A DNA stretch of 64,000 nucleotides from JADCRZ01 sp031399065 (GTDB lineage: Bacteria > Bacteroidota > Bacteroidia > Chitinophagales > Chitinophagaceae), in assembly GCA_031399065.1 (NCBI GenBank), contig JANNOM010000021.1:47371-111370 (forward strand). The letters are read 5' to 3'. The stretch's first letter is position 1; every line of letters starts with the position of its first letter. Of this stretch, positions 43,868 through 52,409 are shown in pieces. The notes below the pieces were generated by a model. It saw nothing but the letters and a program-made list of their open reading frames with translations. It had not been told where the DNA came from and ran no database searches. The position numbers and the translations under genes are program-made.

Positions 43868-44005
43868 TCCTCCTGTTTTAACCGGCTTTTTTGACACATT
43901 GGCTCCTTTACTTGCTTTAGCTATAAACTTAGAGCCCATGGCAGATGCTTTCTGGTTTTTATTTCCCTGCTTTCCGTCCTTTTTGTTGTTGGTAGGTAAC
44001 GACAT
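43853..44005 (-). CDS. Small, highly basic protein, 50 aa
   Basis: An ATG at 44005 opens a 50-codon frame to TGA. The protein is rich in Lys, Asn, Gly and Ser, with no hydrophobic core, and ends PVKTGGSRGS. It contains repeated short K-x-S/K patterns (KASAMGSKFIAKASKGANVSKK) and looks disordered, perhaps nucleic-acid or ribosome associated. It fills the otherwise empty gap between the desaturase gene and arfB, and its end overlaps the desaturase end by 15 bases tail to tail. The orderly basic composition over a whole frame supports coding, but there is no family match. Confidence 0.6.
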   Translation of the reverse strand: MSLPTNNKKDGKQGNKNQKASAMGSKFIAKASKGANVSKKPVKTGGSRGS

Positions 44006-44065
44006 AATTTCAATTTTACAATTGCAAATGTAATGGATAAATAATATGGACTCACGTACAGCCTG

Positions 44066-44473
44066 TTAATACGTGTCCGGCCTCCATCTTTTCCTTGCTT
44101 CCTTGGTAAATGCCTGCTGCTTTTTATTTTCTATACGCTTTTCCCTGGCGGCTTTCGATGGCCTGGTGGCAATACGGCTTTTCTTTTTAACCAGTGCGGC
44201 GGCTACCAGTTCGTTCATCTTTTCTACTACGCGTTGCTTATTACCTAACTGACTCCGCTCTGTCTGCGATTTTACCAGCAATACATTCTCCGACGTGATC
44301 CTGTTGGCAAGCCGCATAAGTAGCAACTGCTTCTGCTCACCCGAAACAAGCAATGAACTTTTTACATCCCATCGTCCTTCCACCATCGTTTCTACCTTGT
44401 TTACATTCTGGCCGCCGCTACCGCCGCTTCGGGCAGTCCTGAACACTATTTCCTGGCTGATATCCGGTTTCAT
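44066..44473 (-). CDS. arfB: Alternative ribosome-rescue factor ArfB (peptidyl-tRNA hydrolase)
   Basis: Releases peptides from ribosomes stalled without a stop codon. The 135-aa protein has the release-factor GGQ loop (ARSGGSGGQNVNKVET) but no codon-recognition domain. It ends in the long basic tail (RPSKAAREKRIENKKQQ) that enters the empty mRNA channel. This is diagnostic of ArfB/YaeJ rather than a truncated RF. It lies 23 bases after the phhB stop and may share its transcript. Confidence 0.94.
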   Translation of the reverse strand: MKPDISQEIVFRTARSGGSGGQNVNKVETMVEGRWDVKSSLLVSGEQKQLLLMRLANRITSENVLLVKSQTERSQLGNKQRVVEKMNELVAAALVKKKSRIATRPSKAAREKRIENKKQQAFTKEARKRWRPDTY

Positions 44474-44496
44474 CTTTCAAAAATAATGAGTGCCGC

Positions 44497-44727
44497 TTAT
44501 ACAAGCTGATCTATTTTTTCGGCCAGCTTCCTGTCTTTTGCGGTAACCACATCCCCTGCGTCATGGGTACTCAGCCAGATCTCCACCTTGTTCCATACAT
44601 TGGTCCATAAGGGATGGTGATCCATTTTTTCCGCTGCCAGGGCCACTCTTGTCATAAACGCAAACGCTTCGGAGAAATCGCTGAACACAAATTCTCTATA
44701 CAACTTATTATCATCTTCTTTCCACAT
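44497..44727 (-). CDS. phhB: 4a-Hydroxytetrahydrobiopterin dehydratase
   Basis: Recycles the pterin cofactor of aromatic amino acid hydroxylases. The PCD pattern is complete in EKMDHHPLWTNVWNKVEIWLSTHD followed by an Asp. The open frame starts at 44796, but the ATG at 44727 (MWKEDDNKLYREF) gives a 76-aa protein of near-typical size and follows a TATCTTTA promoter element. No phenylalanine hydroxylase is nearby. Confidence 0.9.
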   Translation of the reverse strand: MWKEDDNKLYREFVFSDFSEAFAFMTRVALAAEKMDHHPLWTNVWNKVEIWLSTHDAGDVVTAKDRKLAEKIDQLV

Positions 44728-44756
44728 ATTGAAAAATTTAGTCCCTAAAGTTAATA

Positions 44757-44764
44757 TAAAGATA
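44757..44764 (-). promoter_or_regulatory. -7 promoter element of phhB
   Basis: The minus strand reads TATCTTTA, one mismatch from TAnnTTTG, 29 bases before the ATG at 44727. Confidence 0.4.
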
Positions 44765-44774
44765 GCTCCTGCCT

Positions 44775-44782
44775 TAATTTTG
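44775..44782 (+). promoter_or_regulatory. -7 promoter element of the SixA-like gene
   Basis: TAATTTTG matches TAnnTTTG exactly and lies 23 bases before the ATG at 44806. Confidence 0.55.
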
Positions 44783-44805
44783 CCTGCATCATCCAACTCC
44801 CCTTT

Positions 44806-45303
44806 ATGAAATCAGTAATATTGATTCGTCACGCCAAAAGCAACTGGGAAAATCCGGGTCAAATTGATTTTGACAGGCCCCTGAATGAACGGGGCCACCG
44901 GGACGCGCCCGATATGGCTGCCCGACTCAAAACCAGGGTGCCGGTTATCAACCTGTTCGTTTCCAGTCCCGCCAACAGGGCCCTTTCCACCGCCGTTTAT
45001 TTCGCCAATACATACGATACTCCCATCACTTCCATTTCGCTGAAGCAGGAGCTATACCATGCACGGCCGCATATTTTTTATGACGTGATAGCGGGGATCG
45101 ACAACCGTTGCAATACCATTGCGCTTTTTTCTCATAATGGCGGCATTACAGATTTTGTGAACGGACTTACAGATACGAAAGTAGATAATATGCCTACTTG
45201 TGCCGCGTTTGCTGTAAGGGCAGACATAGCGGACTGGAAAGATTTTTTTGAATCTCTTAAAAGCTTCTGGTTCTTCGACTATCCTAAAATGAAAGCTAAT
45301 TAA
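44806..45303 (+). CDS. SixA-like histidine phosphatase
   Basis: A 165-aa member of the histidine phosphatase superfamily. The phospho-acceptor motif is at the very N-terminus (VILIRHAKSNW), and a second conserved His lies in IALFSHNGGITDF. SixA in E. coli dephosphorylates phospho-His proteins such as ArcB or phosphotransfer proteins, but small members can act on other phosphates. It is a single gene, convergent with hemD (9 bases between the stops). Confidence 0.85.
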   Translation: MKSVILIRHAKSNWENPGQIDFDRPLNERGHRDAPDMAARLKTRVPVINLFVSSPANRALSTAVYFANTYDTPITSISLKQELYHARPHIFYDVIAGIDNRCNTIALFSHNGGITDFVNGLTDTKVDNMPTCAAFAVRADIADWKDFFESLKSFWFFDYPKMKAN

Positions 45304-45312
45304 AAGGCAGGC

Positions 45313-46116
45313 TTACTTATTTTTACGGGCTCCGTTGAGTATGAACATTTCGAGCGCGGCCACCATAGATGGTGCCTGGGGATGAGGAGCTTTGATATCG
45401 AGCGACAGGCCTGCTTCTTCCACAGCCCGGGAGGTATTGCTTCCGAATGCACCGATGCGCGTTCCGTTCTGTTGAAAGAAAGGGATATTATCGAACAGGC
45501 TCTTTACGCCGCTCGGTGTAAAAAAGCAGATAACGTCAAATTCATTTTGAGAAAGTACATCTTTTACGTCGTTGCTGATGGTGCGGTACATAAAAGGCGT
45601 AGCGAATTCGCAGTTATGTAAACGAAGCCAGTTGATGATTTCATTATCCTGCTGATTCTCCGAACAGGGATAAAGAAACTTCTCGTTTTCCTTGTGCTTG
45701 TTGATCACGTCGAACATGCTTTTATTGGAACCGTCCGCACCATAAAATACTTTGCGCTTACGGTAAAGGATAAACTTTTGAAGGTAAAGTGCCACTGCTT
45801 CTGTGATACAGAAATATTTCATATCCTGAGAAATATTCACTTTCATTTCTTCACTCATGCGGAAGAAATGATCGATCGCATTGCGGCTGGTAAAAATGAC
45901 TCCGGAATAAGTGGCGATGTCTACTTTCTGTTTGCGGAAATCTTTGGCGGGAATGCCTTCGAGTTTGATGAACGGGTGAAACTCCAACTCAATATTATAA
46001 CGTTTGGCCAGGTCGAAATACGGCGATTTTTCGGTTTCTGGTCTGGGTTGAGTAATTAGTACTTTCTTTACAATTTTTACCTGTGCCGGAGCACCGTTTT
46101 CCCCGTTATTCACCAT
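45313..46116 (-). CDS. hemD: Uroporphyrinogen-III synthase
   Basis: Closes hydroxymethylbilane to uroporphyrinogen III in tetrapyrrole synthesis. The 267-aa protein follows the two-domain HemD pattern: KVLITQPRPETEKSPYFDLA at the start, GVIFTSRNAIDHFF near residue 75, and FDVICFFTPSGVKSLF near 190. Identity to enterobacterial HemD is low, as usual for this family. The promoter element TAATTTTG (46146-46139) overlaps the stop of the upstream DUF4271 gene, so hemD can be expressed alone. Confidence 0.9.
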   Translation of the reverse strand: MVNNGENGAPAQVKIVKKVLITQPRPETEKSPYFDLAKRYNIELEFHPFIKLEGIPAKDFRKQKVDIATYSGVIFTSRNAIDHFFRMSEEMKVNISQDMKYFCITEAVALYLQKFILYRKRKVFYGADGSNKSMFDVINKHKENEKFLYPCSENQQDNEIINWLRLHNCEFATPFMYRTISNDVKDVLSQNEFDVICFFTPSGVKSLFDNIPFFQQNGTRIGAFGSNTSRAVEEAGLSLDIKAPHPQAPSMVAALEMFILNGARKNK

Positions 46117-46138
46117 ACATGCTCTAATATAGTTAGTT

Positions 46139-46146
46139 CAAAATTA
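46139..46146 (-). promoter_or_regulatory. -7 promoter element of hemD
   Basis: The minus strand reads TAATTTTG, an exact match. It overlaps the last codon of the DUF4271 gene. Confidence 0.5.
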
Positions 46147-47166
46147 AGGACTTCTATATACAAATTCCAGTAACACCTTGTAAATCAACACTAATGGTAT
46201 TAGCTCGAATGCGCAAAGGTATAAAAAAAAGTGGAAAGGGCTTACTTTTATTTCTTTGCGTACGGCAGTGTATGATATTAAATAACGGTAGCTAAAGAAG
46301 GCGAAGATAAGGATATAACTGAGCGTTATCACTACAGACACCATCATGGGATCAGCAAAAGCGATCAGTACAATCACCGGCATAAGGAATATTCCCAATA
46401 ATTTATTGACCAGGAAAACCACAAATATATAAGTGTCCGTTGCCTCCTCCATATGGAAGACCCAGCCGGTAAGTTTGAGCACCAGTAGCTTTACCAGGTA
46501 GATCAGGGCAAGTATACCGGCACAGTAAAGCAGCAGCAACCATTGGTTTACGTTTATAAATATTCCATAATACTTTAACAGGTAGGCTGCATAGATACCT
46601 CCGGTAAATATAAAAAGAAGGTTTAACAGCAGGGAAGGGAGCGGCATTTGCACCAACTGTTCCCTCAACTGTTTTTGCTTCATGGAAATGCGGAAGAACA
46701 CAGCGAAAAGGTTTTGAAGGTACTTACCGAAAAGCGTTCGCACCAAAGCGAAGAATAATATCAATCCACACAAAAGATAAAACTGGCTCTCGCGCCCCGC
46801 CTCCCTTTTCGCCACCAGTTGTGGCATAGGCGCTGCCCCGAAATTGTAAAGGGGGTTTTTAAGAATGATGTTTTTATACGATTCGCCACGGTATGCTAAA
46901 GGCGCTGGCTTTTCAAGCGCTACGCTATCCTGTACAATGGCTGCCATTGCCAGCGGGCTGTCCTTTTTAACTGCAGGTAGTGTTAGTGTGTCTGTTTTTT
47001 TAAAAACGGGACGAACAGCCGGCCTTCTCGGCTTAACTACCGTATCTACTACCTTTTGTTCAGCAGGTGCTGTATCGACCACCACCACGGTGGAGTCGCT
47101 ACCGCTTTGGGCATTCACTTGAAGATGTATGAGCAGTAGGAATAAAAGCCGGAAAATTTGTTTCAC
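46144..47166 (-). CDS. DUF4271 family membrane protein
   Basis: A 340-aa protein with a signal peptide (GTG start; cleavage near residue 19, after VNAQ), a Pro/Lys/Thr-rich stretch (about 20-110) and five or six membrane segments (about 125-335). This matches DUF4271, a Bacteroidota protein commonly found beside hemD. Function is unknown. The GTG at 47166 lies only 5 bases after a TACTTTTG element, pointing to a leaderless mRNA. Confidence 0.85.
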   Translation of the reverse strand: MKQIFRLLFLLLIHLQVNAQSGSDSTVVVVDTAPAEQKVVDTVVKPRRPAVRPVFKKTDTLTLPAVKKDSPLAMAAIVQDSVALEKPAPLAYRGESYKNIILKNPLYNFGAAPMPQLVAKREAGRESQFYLLCGLILFFALVRTLFGKYLQNLFAVFFRISMKQKQLREQLVQMPLPSLLLNLLFIFTGGIYAAYLLKYYGIFINVNQWLLLLYCAGILALIYLVKLLVLKLTGWVFHMEEATDTYIFVVFLVNKLLGIFLMPVIVLIAFADPMMVSVVITLSYILIFAFFSYRYLISYTAVRKEIKVSPFHFFLYLCAFELIPLVLIYKVLLEFVYRSP

Positions 47167-47171
47167 AGATA

Positions 47172-47179
47172 CAAAAGTA
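47172..47179 (-). promoter_or_regulatory. -7 promoter element of the DUF4271 gene
   Basis: The minus strand reads TACTTTTG, an exact TAnnTTTG match, ending 5 bases before the GTG start. Confidence 0.5.
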
Positions 47180-47252
47180 AACGATGATTAACAGGATTAA
47201 AACATTTACCGGCATTTAAAAATAAAAAACGAGCTGCTGCAAATAAGGTCGG

Positions 47253-49037
47253 TCAGAAATAATTTACATACCCGAAATGTATCTTGGATTGCCGGAGATC
47301 GAATTTCAAATCGTCTCTTTTTCCCGCAGCGTAGGAGATATTAAATACACCTGCCTTGGTCTCAAAAGCAAGGCCCAGTCCGCCACCGATAAAATGATTG
47401 GAAATATTTACGTTCTGGCTCTTATTGCGCGCAAGCCCCCCGTCGGCAAATGCAAACAGGAAGGAGTTGAGTCCTACCAGGTATCGGTATTCCACCGTAC
47501 CCACTACATACTGCGATGCATAAATACTTTCCTCATCAAAACCCCGGAGCAGCTTATACCCGCCTATCTGGAAAAGTTCGTTTCGGAAGGTCTGCGGACT
47601 TTGAAACACCCCGGCATATACCGCCGTCTTTAAAGCAGACTGCCGCGTAAGTGGAAAGTAATGAGCCGCGGAGAGTTTAAGCCGGAACTGGTAAGAACTT
47701 AGCTTCACCGAATCGTACAGGTCCTCATAAGCAAAGTCAGGTGATTGCAGCTTAATGATCACATTGTTCTTACGTACTTTTCGGGTACCGGCAGATACGA
47801 TCAGGTGCATTTCAGAACCCTTACGGGGGTTAAAGCGGTAGTCCGTTTTATTGATCTCATAATCGATGCCGAGGTTAACGGAACTTACGTCCCGTATATC
47901 GGGAAGTGCTTTCGTATTTTTAATAAGATTGGTATCTACGTTCAGCAAATTGGTACGCAGGTTTTGTATAAATACTTTCCCGGTTTCGGTAGAGGAAATG
48001 GTATACTGGAGGCCAAATAAAAAACTGAGATTGATAAAGGAAGAGTCTTTCTTAAAAAGATTAAAAGAACTGCTGATACCGATAGGACTGCCGAATATAT
48101 AAGGCTGTTCGTAAGCAAGGTCGAGCCGCGGCGATTTCACCTGCAACTGCTGCCAGTTTACACCAATCGTTTCTCCATTGCCCAGTGCATTGCGAAGGTT
48201 TATATTGGCCTCGCCCGTTACCAGCAATTTGCCGGAATTAAGCTGATCGCTGGCCGGCAGAAAACCGATCAGGGCATTGATCTGACTGCTCTTTTTCGCT
48301 TTCAGATACAAGTTCACTACAGAACCTGCTCCTACCATGGTGATATCCCAGGGTTTTATTTCTTCTACATAAGGCAGCTCTCTTATCTTTTTTGTAATGT
48401 TCTGCAGTTTACTTTTTTCATACCTGCTTCCGTTGGTAATATCCAGGTAGTGCTGCAGGAAATTGGCGGAGATATTGGCATCTCCGTAAGTACGTAAACT
48501 GTCTATATTGTACAGGGGGCCCTTATTCAGTTTCAATATCCCGCTAAATCTTTCCTGCTCAAAAAGCAGGCTGTCCAGTTGTATTTTGGCAAAGGGGTAA
48601 CCGCTATTCTCGAGGTAATCCAGCATCCTGGTTCTTAATGATTCCAGTTGTTGCAGATTCAGCGGCTTACCGATAATGTCCTTTTCATTCCAGCCCGCCC
48701 GTTCCAGTATCTTTTTTTCTATTCCATCTGTATTAATATGCGCTACTTTATATGCTTCGCCCATAAACAGCACAACCACAGCGGATGAAGAATCGTAGTG
48801 TATACTATCAAGAGAAGCCGTTGGAAATCCTTTGGACAATAACAAGGCAGGTAGTTTATCGATAAATTCAGAACAGGCCGTTTTTGTTTTGAAGGAAGGG
48901 GAAGGGTTGAAGTATTGGCTTATATAGGCACTGTCCTTATCTGCAGACAGGATTTTAAGTCCATACTGTGCAAAGCCACTGGTGCCGATACCGGAAAAAG
49001 CGACCAACAGCAGATATACCCCTAATTTTGCCAACAA
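47253..49037 (-). CDS. Outer-membrane protein with POTRA-like domains and a BamA/TamA-type barrel
   Basis: A 594-aa exported protein with a signal peptide ending near GFAQ. N-terminal POTRA-like repeats (about 45-250; the clearest is GPLYNIDSLRTYGDANISANFLQHYL) are followed by a 16-strand-type barrel (about 255-594). The barrel has the family motif GGYKLLRGFDEESIYA and the ending IHFGYVNYF, which closes with an aromatic. BamA itself is usually longer (about 800 aa), so this is a shorter Omp85-family member, perhaps TamA-like or for a special substrate. The start is TTG at 49037. Confidence 0.85.
   Translation of the reverse strand: MLAKLGVYLLLVAFSGIGTSGFAQYGLKILSADKDSAYISQYFNPSPSFKTKTACSEFIDKLPALLLSKGFPTASLDSIHYDSSSAVVVLFMGEAYKVAHINTDGIEKKILERAGWNEKDIIGKPLNLQQLESLRTRMLDYLENSGYPFAKIQLDSLLFEQERFSGILKLNKGPLYNIDSLRTYGDANISANFLQHYLDITNGSRYEKSKLQNITKKIRELPYVEEIKPWDITMVGAGSVVNLYLKAKKSSQINALIGFLPASDQLNSGKLLVTGEANINLRNALGNGETIGVNWQQLQVKSPRLDLAYEQPYIFGSPIGISSSFNLFKKDSSFINLSFLFGLQYTISSTETGKVFIQNLRTNLLNVDTNLIKNTKALPDIRDVSSVNLGIDYEINKTDYRFNPRKGSEMHLIVSAGTRKVRKNNVIIKLQSPDFAYEDLYDSVKLSSYQFRLKLSAAHYFPLTRQSALKTAVYAGVFQSPQTFRNELFQIGGYKLLRGFDEESIYASQYVVGTVEYRYLVGLNSFLFAFADGGLARNKSQNVNISNHFIGGGLGLAFETKAGVFNISYAAGKRDDLKFDLRQSKIHFGYVNYF
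49023..49030 (+). promoter_or_regulatory. -7 promoter element of hemW
   Basis: TAATTTTG matches TAnnTTTG exactly. It lies inside the first codons of the divergent outer-membrane gene, 43 bases before the hemW ATG. Confidence 0.45.
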
Positions 49038-49073
49038 TTATAATTTAAAGCAGTCTTAAAATTCATCTAGTCA

Positions 49074-50201
49074 ATGGCCGGCATTTATCTACACATTCCA
49101 TTCTGCAGAAAAGCCTGCCATTACTGCAATTTTCATTTTTCCACCTCTCTCCGCTTAAAGAACGATTTTATATCGGCTTTATTGAAAGAGATAAAGTTAA
49201 GATATGATTATATAGGAACGGAAACAATCGACACCATATACTTTGGCGGCGGCACTCCCAGCCTGCTGGGTGCGGGCGAAACAGCACTTATCCTGGACGG
49301 TCTCCGGCAACACTACCAACTGGCTGACAATGCAGAGATAACCCTGGAAGCCAACCCGGACGATATCAATATGACCAAGCTGGAAGAATGGCAGGCGGCC
49401 GGTATCAACCGCCTCAGCATAGGAATACAGTCCTTTTTCGACGAAGACCTGGTATGGATGAACAGGGCACACCATGCCGGCCAGGCGTTAAAAGCCCTCG
49501 GAGATACCCGCAAAGCCGGGTTCAGCAACATCAGCATCGACCTTATCTACGGCACCCCTAACTTAACCGATAGCCGCTGGCTGAAAAATGTGGAGATCGC
49601 CATCGGGCACCAGGTGCCGCATCTTTCCTGCTATGCGCTTACGGTAGAGCCCGCAACTGCTTTGCATAAAATGATTGAGCATCGGCAATACCCTGCGCTG
49701 GTGCCGGACGACCAGGCCAGGCAGTTCCTGCTACTTACGGACCGTCTCCAAAGCGCAGGCTACGAACACTATGAGATATCCAATTTCGCCTTGCCAGGGT
49801 ACCGGAGCCGCCACAATTCAAGTTACTGGCAGGGAAAAAATTACCTGGGCCTCGGGCCCTCTGCCCATTCATTCAATGGCCATTCCCGCCAATGGAACCT
49901 GGCTAACAATGCGCTTTATATTGGCGCCTTACATGATAACCAGTTAAAGGCAGAAACGGAAACGCTCACCCGTAACCAGCAACTGAATGAATACTTAATG
50001 ATCTCTCTCCGCACGAAAGAAGGCATCGACACTTCAAGACTGGAACAAGAGTTCGGGGAAGCGGAAGCCGCCCGGATAATGAATGACTCGGGGAAATACG
50101 TTAAAAGCGGCAAAATGGAGAAAGACGGCCATTTTCTGCGGCTTACCCGTGAGGGGAAATTGTTTGCCGATGGCATAGCGGGAGAACTGTTCCGGATATA
50201 G
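49074..50201 (+). CDS. hemW: Heme chaperone HemW, radical SAM family
   Basis: A 375-aa radical SAM protein. Cys11, Cys15 and Cys18 (CRKACHYC) bind the 4Fe-4S cluster, and TIYFGGGTPSLL and SIDLIYGTP are the following family segments. A C-terminal HemN-like domain is present. It is usually annotated as coproporphyrinogen III oxidase-like, but the CxxxCxxC with no fourth Cys after it fits HemW, which carries heme to target enzymes rather than making it. Confidence 0.93.
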   Translation: MAGIYLHIPFCRKACHYCNFHFSTSLRLKNDFISALLKEIKLRYDYIGTETIDTIYFGGGTPSLLGAGETALILDGLRQHYQLADNAEITLEANPDDINMTKLEEWQAAGINRLSIGIQSFFDEDLVWMNRAHHAGQALKALGDTRKAGFSNISIDLIYGTPNLTDSRWLKNVEIAIGHQVPHLSCYALTVEPATALHKMIEHRQYPALVPDDQARQFLLLTDRLQSAGYEHYEISNFALPGYRSRHNSSYWQGKNYLGLGPSAHSFNGHSRQWNLANNALYIGALHDNQLKAETETLTRNQQLNEYLMISLRTKEGIDTSRLEQEFGEAEAARIMNDSGKYVKSGKMEKDGHFLRLTREGKLFADGIAGELFRI

Positions 50202-50281
50202 CGTAGCAAAAAGGTAACATGCATCGTTTTCTTCGGTGGCTTTTTTTTCTTATGTTGTGAATCCTTAAACCCGCTACTACC

Positions 50282-52375
50282 ATGATCACCTATTTATACC
50301 CGGCGTCACCCATGACCGTAGACGAAGAAAAACTGGCCCCGTCAGTGTCTTTTAAAAATCAGGTATCGAAAGTTATCACGACTATCCTGCTGTTTTTCAC
50401 CATATACATCCTGTTGATATCGGCAGCTATAGCACTGGCCATCGCTTGCTTCTACGGCGGCATCATGATGATCACAGCCATTCCTAAGCTGATGGTGATC
50501 ATTGCCGGCCTCGGGCTCATGGCCGTAGGTGTTTCCGTCATCTTTTTCCTTGTAAAATTCGTTTTTGCCGTATCTAAAAACGAGAACGCGGGGAGGGTAG
50601 AGATTACCGAAGAAGAGCAGCCAAGGCTGTTTGCCTTTATCCGTCAATTGACGGAAGAAACCAAAACACCGTTTCCTAAAAAGATATTTTTATCGCCGGA
50701 CGTAAATGCCTGTGTATTCTACAATTCCAGCTTCTGGAGTATGTTCGTACCGGTGAAGAAGAACCTGGAGATAGGCCTGGGTTTGGTAAACGCCATTAAT
50801 ATCAGCGAGTTTAAAGCGGTAATGGCCCACGAATTCGGGCACTTCAGCCAGCGCAGTATGAAGCTGGGCAGCTTTACTTATAATGTGAACAGGATCATCT
50901 ATAATATGCTGTACGAAAACAACAGCTATACCGGGTTCCTCCGCACCTGGGGCAACCTGCACGGACTGCTGGCCGTATTCGCCGCCATTACCCTCAAAAT
51001 AGCAGAGGGCATACAATGGATACTCCGGGGAATGTACTCACTCGTTAACAAAAGCTATATGGGCCTCAGTCGCGAGATGGAATTTCATGCAGATGCGGTG
51101 GCGGCCAGCGTAGCGGGTGGCAATAACGTAGTAAGCGGACTTAGCCGTATCGAACTTGCCCAGAGCTGTTATAATTCGGCTATCAATAAAGCGGATGAGT
51201 GGTTGAAGCAAAATAAAGTAGCGAAAAATATTTTCAGTAACCAGCTTTCTGTATTTCACTCCCTGGCCAGCGATTATAACCTTCCTATTAAGCAGGGGCT
51301 GCCGGAAGTATCCTTACCATTCCTGCAATCCTTTTCCCGGTCGAGGGTCAATTATAAAGACCAGTGGGCCAGTCACCCCGCACTCGAAGAACGAAAAGCA
51401 CACCTCGACCTGCTCGATATGAATACCATACCCGATGAAACCAGGGCATGGCATATATTCGATAACCCGGAATCCGTACAGGAGAAGATCACCGGGCAGT
51501 TGTACAGTGCCATCACGTTAAAAGACACTCCCGAAGTTTTTAACGCCGACTATTTCGATCAGCAACAGCAGATAGAGAAAGAGCGGTATACGTTACCGGC
51601 CCTGTACAAAGGGTATTATGATAACCGGTACCCGGATATTACCGGCTGGGATCTGGAAGCACTTACCAGCAACCCATCTTCCAAACACTTTGAAGAAATA
51701 TTCAGTGATGAAAATACCGCGTTGTATAAATCCATCAAAAGCAATCAAAACGATCTGGCCATCGTAAAAGCGATAAAAGATAAACAGATAGATATTACCA
51801 GCTTTGATTTTGACGGAGAAAAATATACGCGCAACGATGCCGGCGAGGTAATGACTGTATTGGAAAAAGATATCGATCAGCAAACCGGCATTTTAAATGC
51901 CATAGATAAAGAAGCTTTTAACTACTTCTATCAACAGGAAAACGGAACGGCTCTCAAAAGCAGTTATCTGCAATTCGGGCGGCTGAGCGAAAAGCAAAAA
52001 GCTTATATAGATACAGCCAACCAGGCCGTGGAAACCGTCTCGTCGCTTCACCAGGATCTTAGCCTGGAACAGGCAGGGGATATTATCGCACATCTTAGAA
52101 ATACCGACGAACAGGCTTTAAAAAACGCTTTCCGGCAGGCTATCGAAGATGGCATCATTGATCCCGTACATAATGAACCCTTGCTAAGCGCCGTCAATGA
52201 ATTTCTAAGTAAACAATACGCATACCTTATCGGCAACTCATTTCAGCCCGAAGAACTGAGAGAACTGGACGAGCTGATACATAAAGTGGCCGATGCGTGG
52301 GCAGAATATAAATTTGCGGCTTATAAAAAACTGCTGGAACAGCAGTCGGGTTTACACCAGGTTAATAGCCGATAA
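50282..52375 (+). CDS. M48 family membrane metalloprotease
   Basis: A 697-aa protein with two N-terminal membrane segments (about 33-60 and 65-97). The zinc motif HEFGH (183-187) and the third ligand in EFHAD (Glu267) are intact. The long C-terminal region (about 330-697) is helical and rich in Gln, Asp and Lys, with no known domain; HtpX/Ste24 enzymes are usually 300-430 aa. It is probably a quality-control protease of the inner membrane. The class D beta-lactamase gene follows 34 bases later with its own promoter. Confidence 0.88.
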   Translation: MITYLYPASPMTVDEEKLAPSVSFKNQVSKVITTILLFFTIYILLISAAIALAIACFYGGIMMITAIPKLMVIIAGLGLMAVGVSVIFFLVKFVFAVSKNENAGRVEITEEEQPRLFAFIRQLTEETKTPFPKKIFLSPDVNACVFYNSSFWSMFVPVKKNLEIGLGLVNAINISEFKAVMAHEFGHFSQRSMKLGSFTYNVNRIIYNMLYENNSYTGFLRTWGNLHGLLAVFAAITLKIAEGIQWILRGMYSLVNKSYMGLSREMEFHADAVAASVAGGNNVVSGLSRIELAQSCYNSAINKADEWLKQNKVAKNIFSNQLSVFHSLASDYNLPIKQGLPEVSLPFLQSFSRSRVNYKDQWASHPALEERKAHLDLLDMNTIPDETRAWHIFDNPESVQEKITGQLYSAITLKDTPEVFNADYFDQQQQIEKERYTLPALYKGYYDNRYPDITGWDLEALTSNPSSKHFEEIFSDENTALYKSIKSNQNDLAIVKAIKDKQIDITSFDFDGEKYTRNDAGEVMTVLEKDIDQQTGILNAIDKEAFNYFYQQENGTALKSSYLQFGRLSEKQKAYIDTANQAVETVSSLHQDLSLEQAGDIIAHLRNTDEQALKNAFRQAIEDGIIDPVHNEPLLSAVNEFLSKQYAYLIGNSFQPEELRELDELIHKVADAWAEYKFAAYKKLLEQQSGLHQVNSR

Positions 52376-52390
52376 TTACCATGAAGCAAC

Positions 52391-52398
52391 TACCTTTG
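52391..52398 (+). promoter_or_regulatory. -7 promoter element of the class D beta-lactamase gene
   Basis: TACCTTTG matches TAnnTTTG exactly. It ends 11 bases before the ATG at 52410, so the leader would be only a few nucleotides. Confidence 0.55.
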
Positions 52399-52409
52399 CC
52401 AAAAAAATA

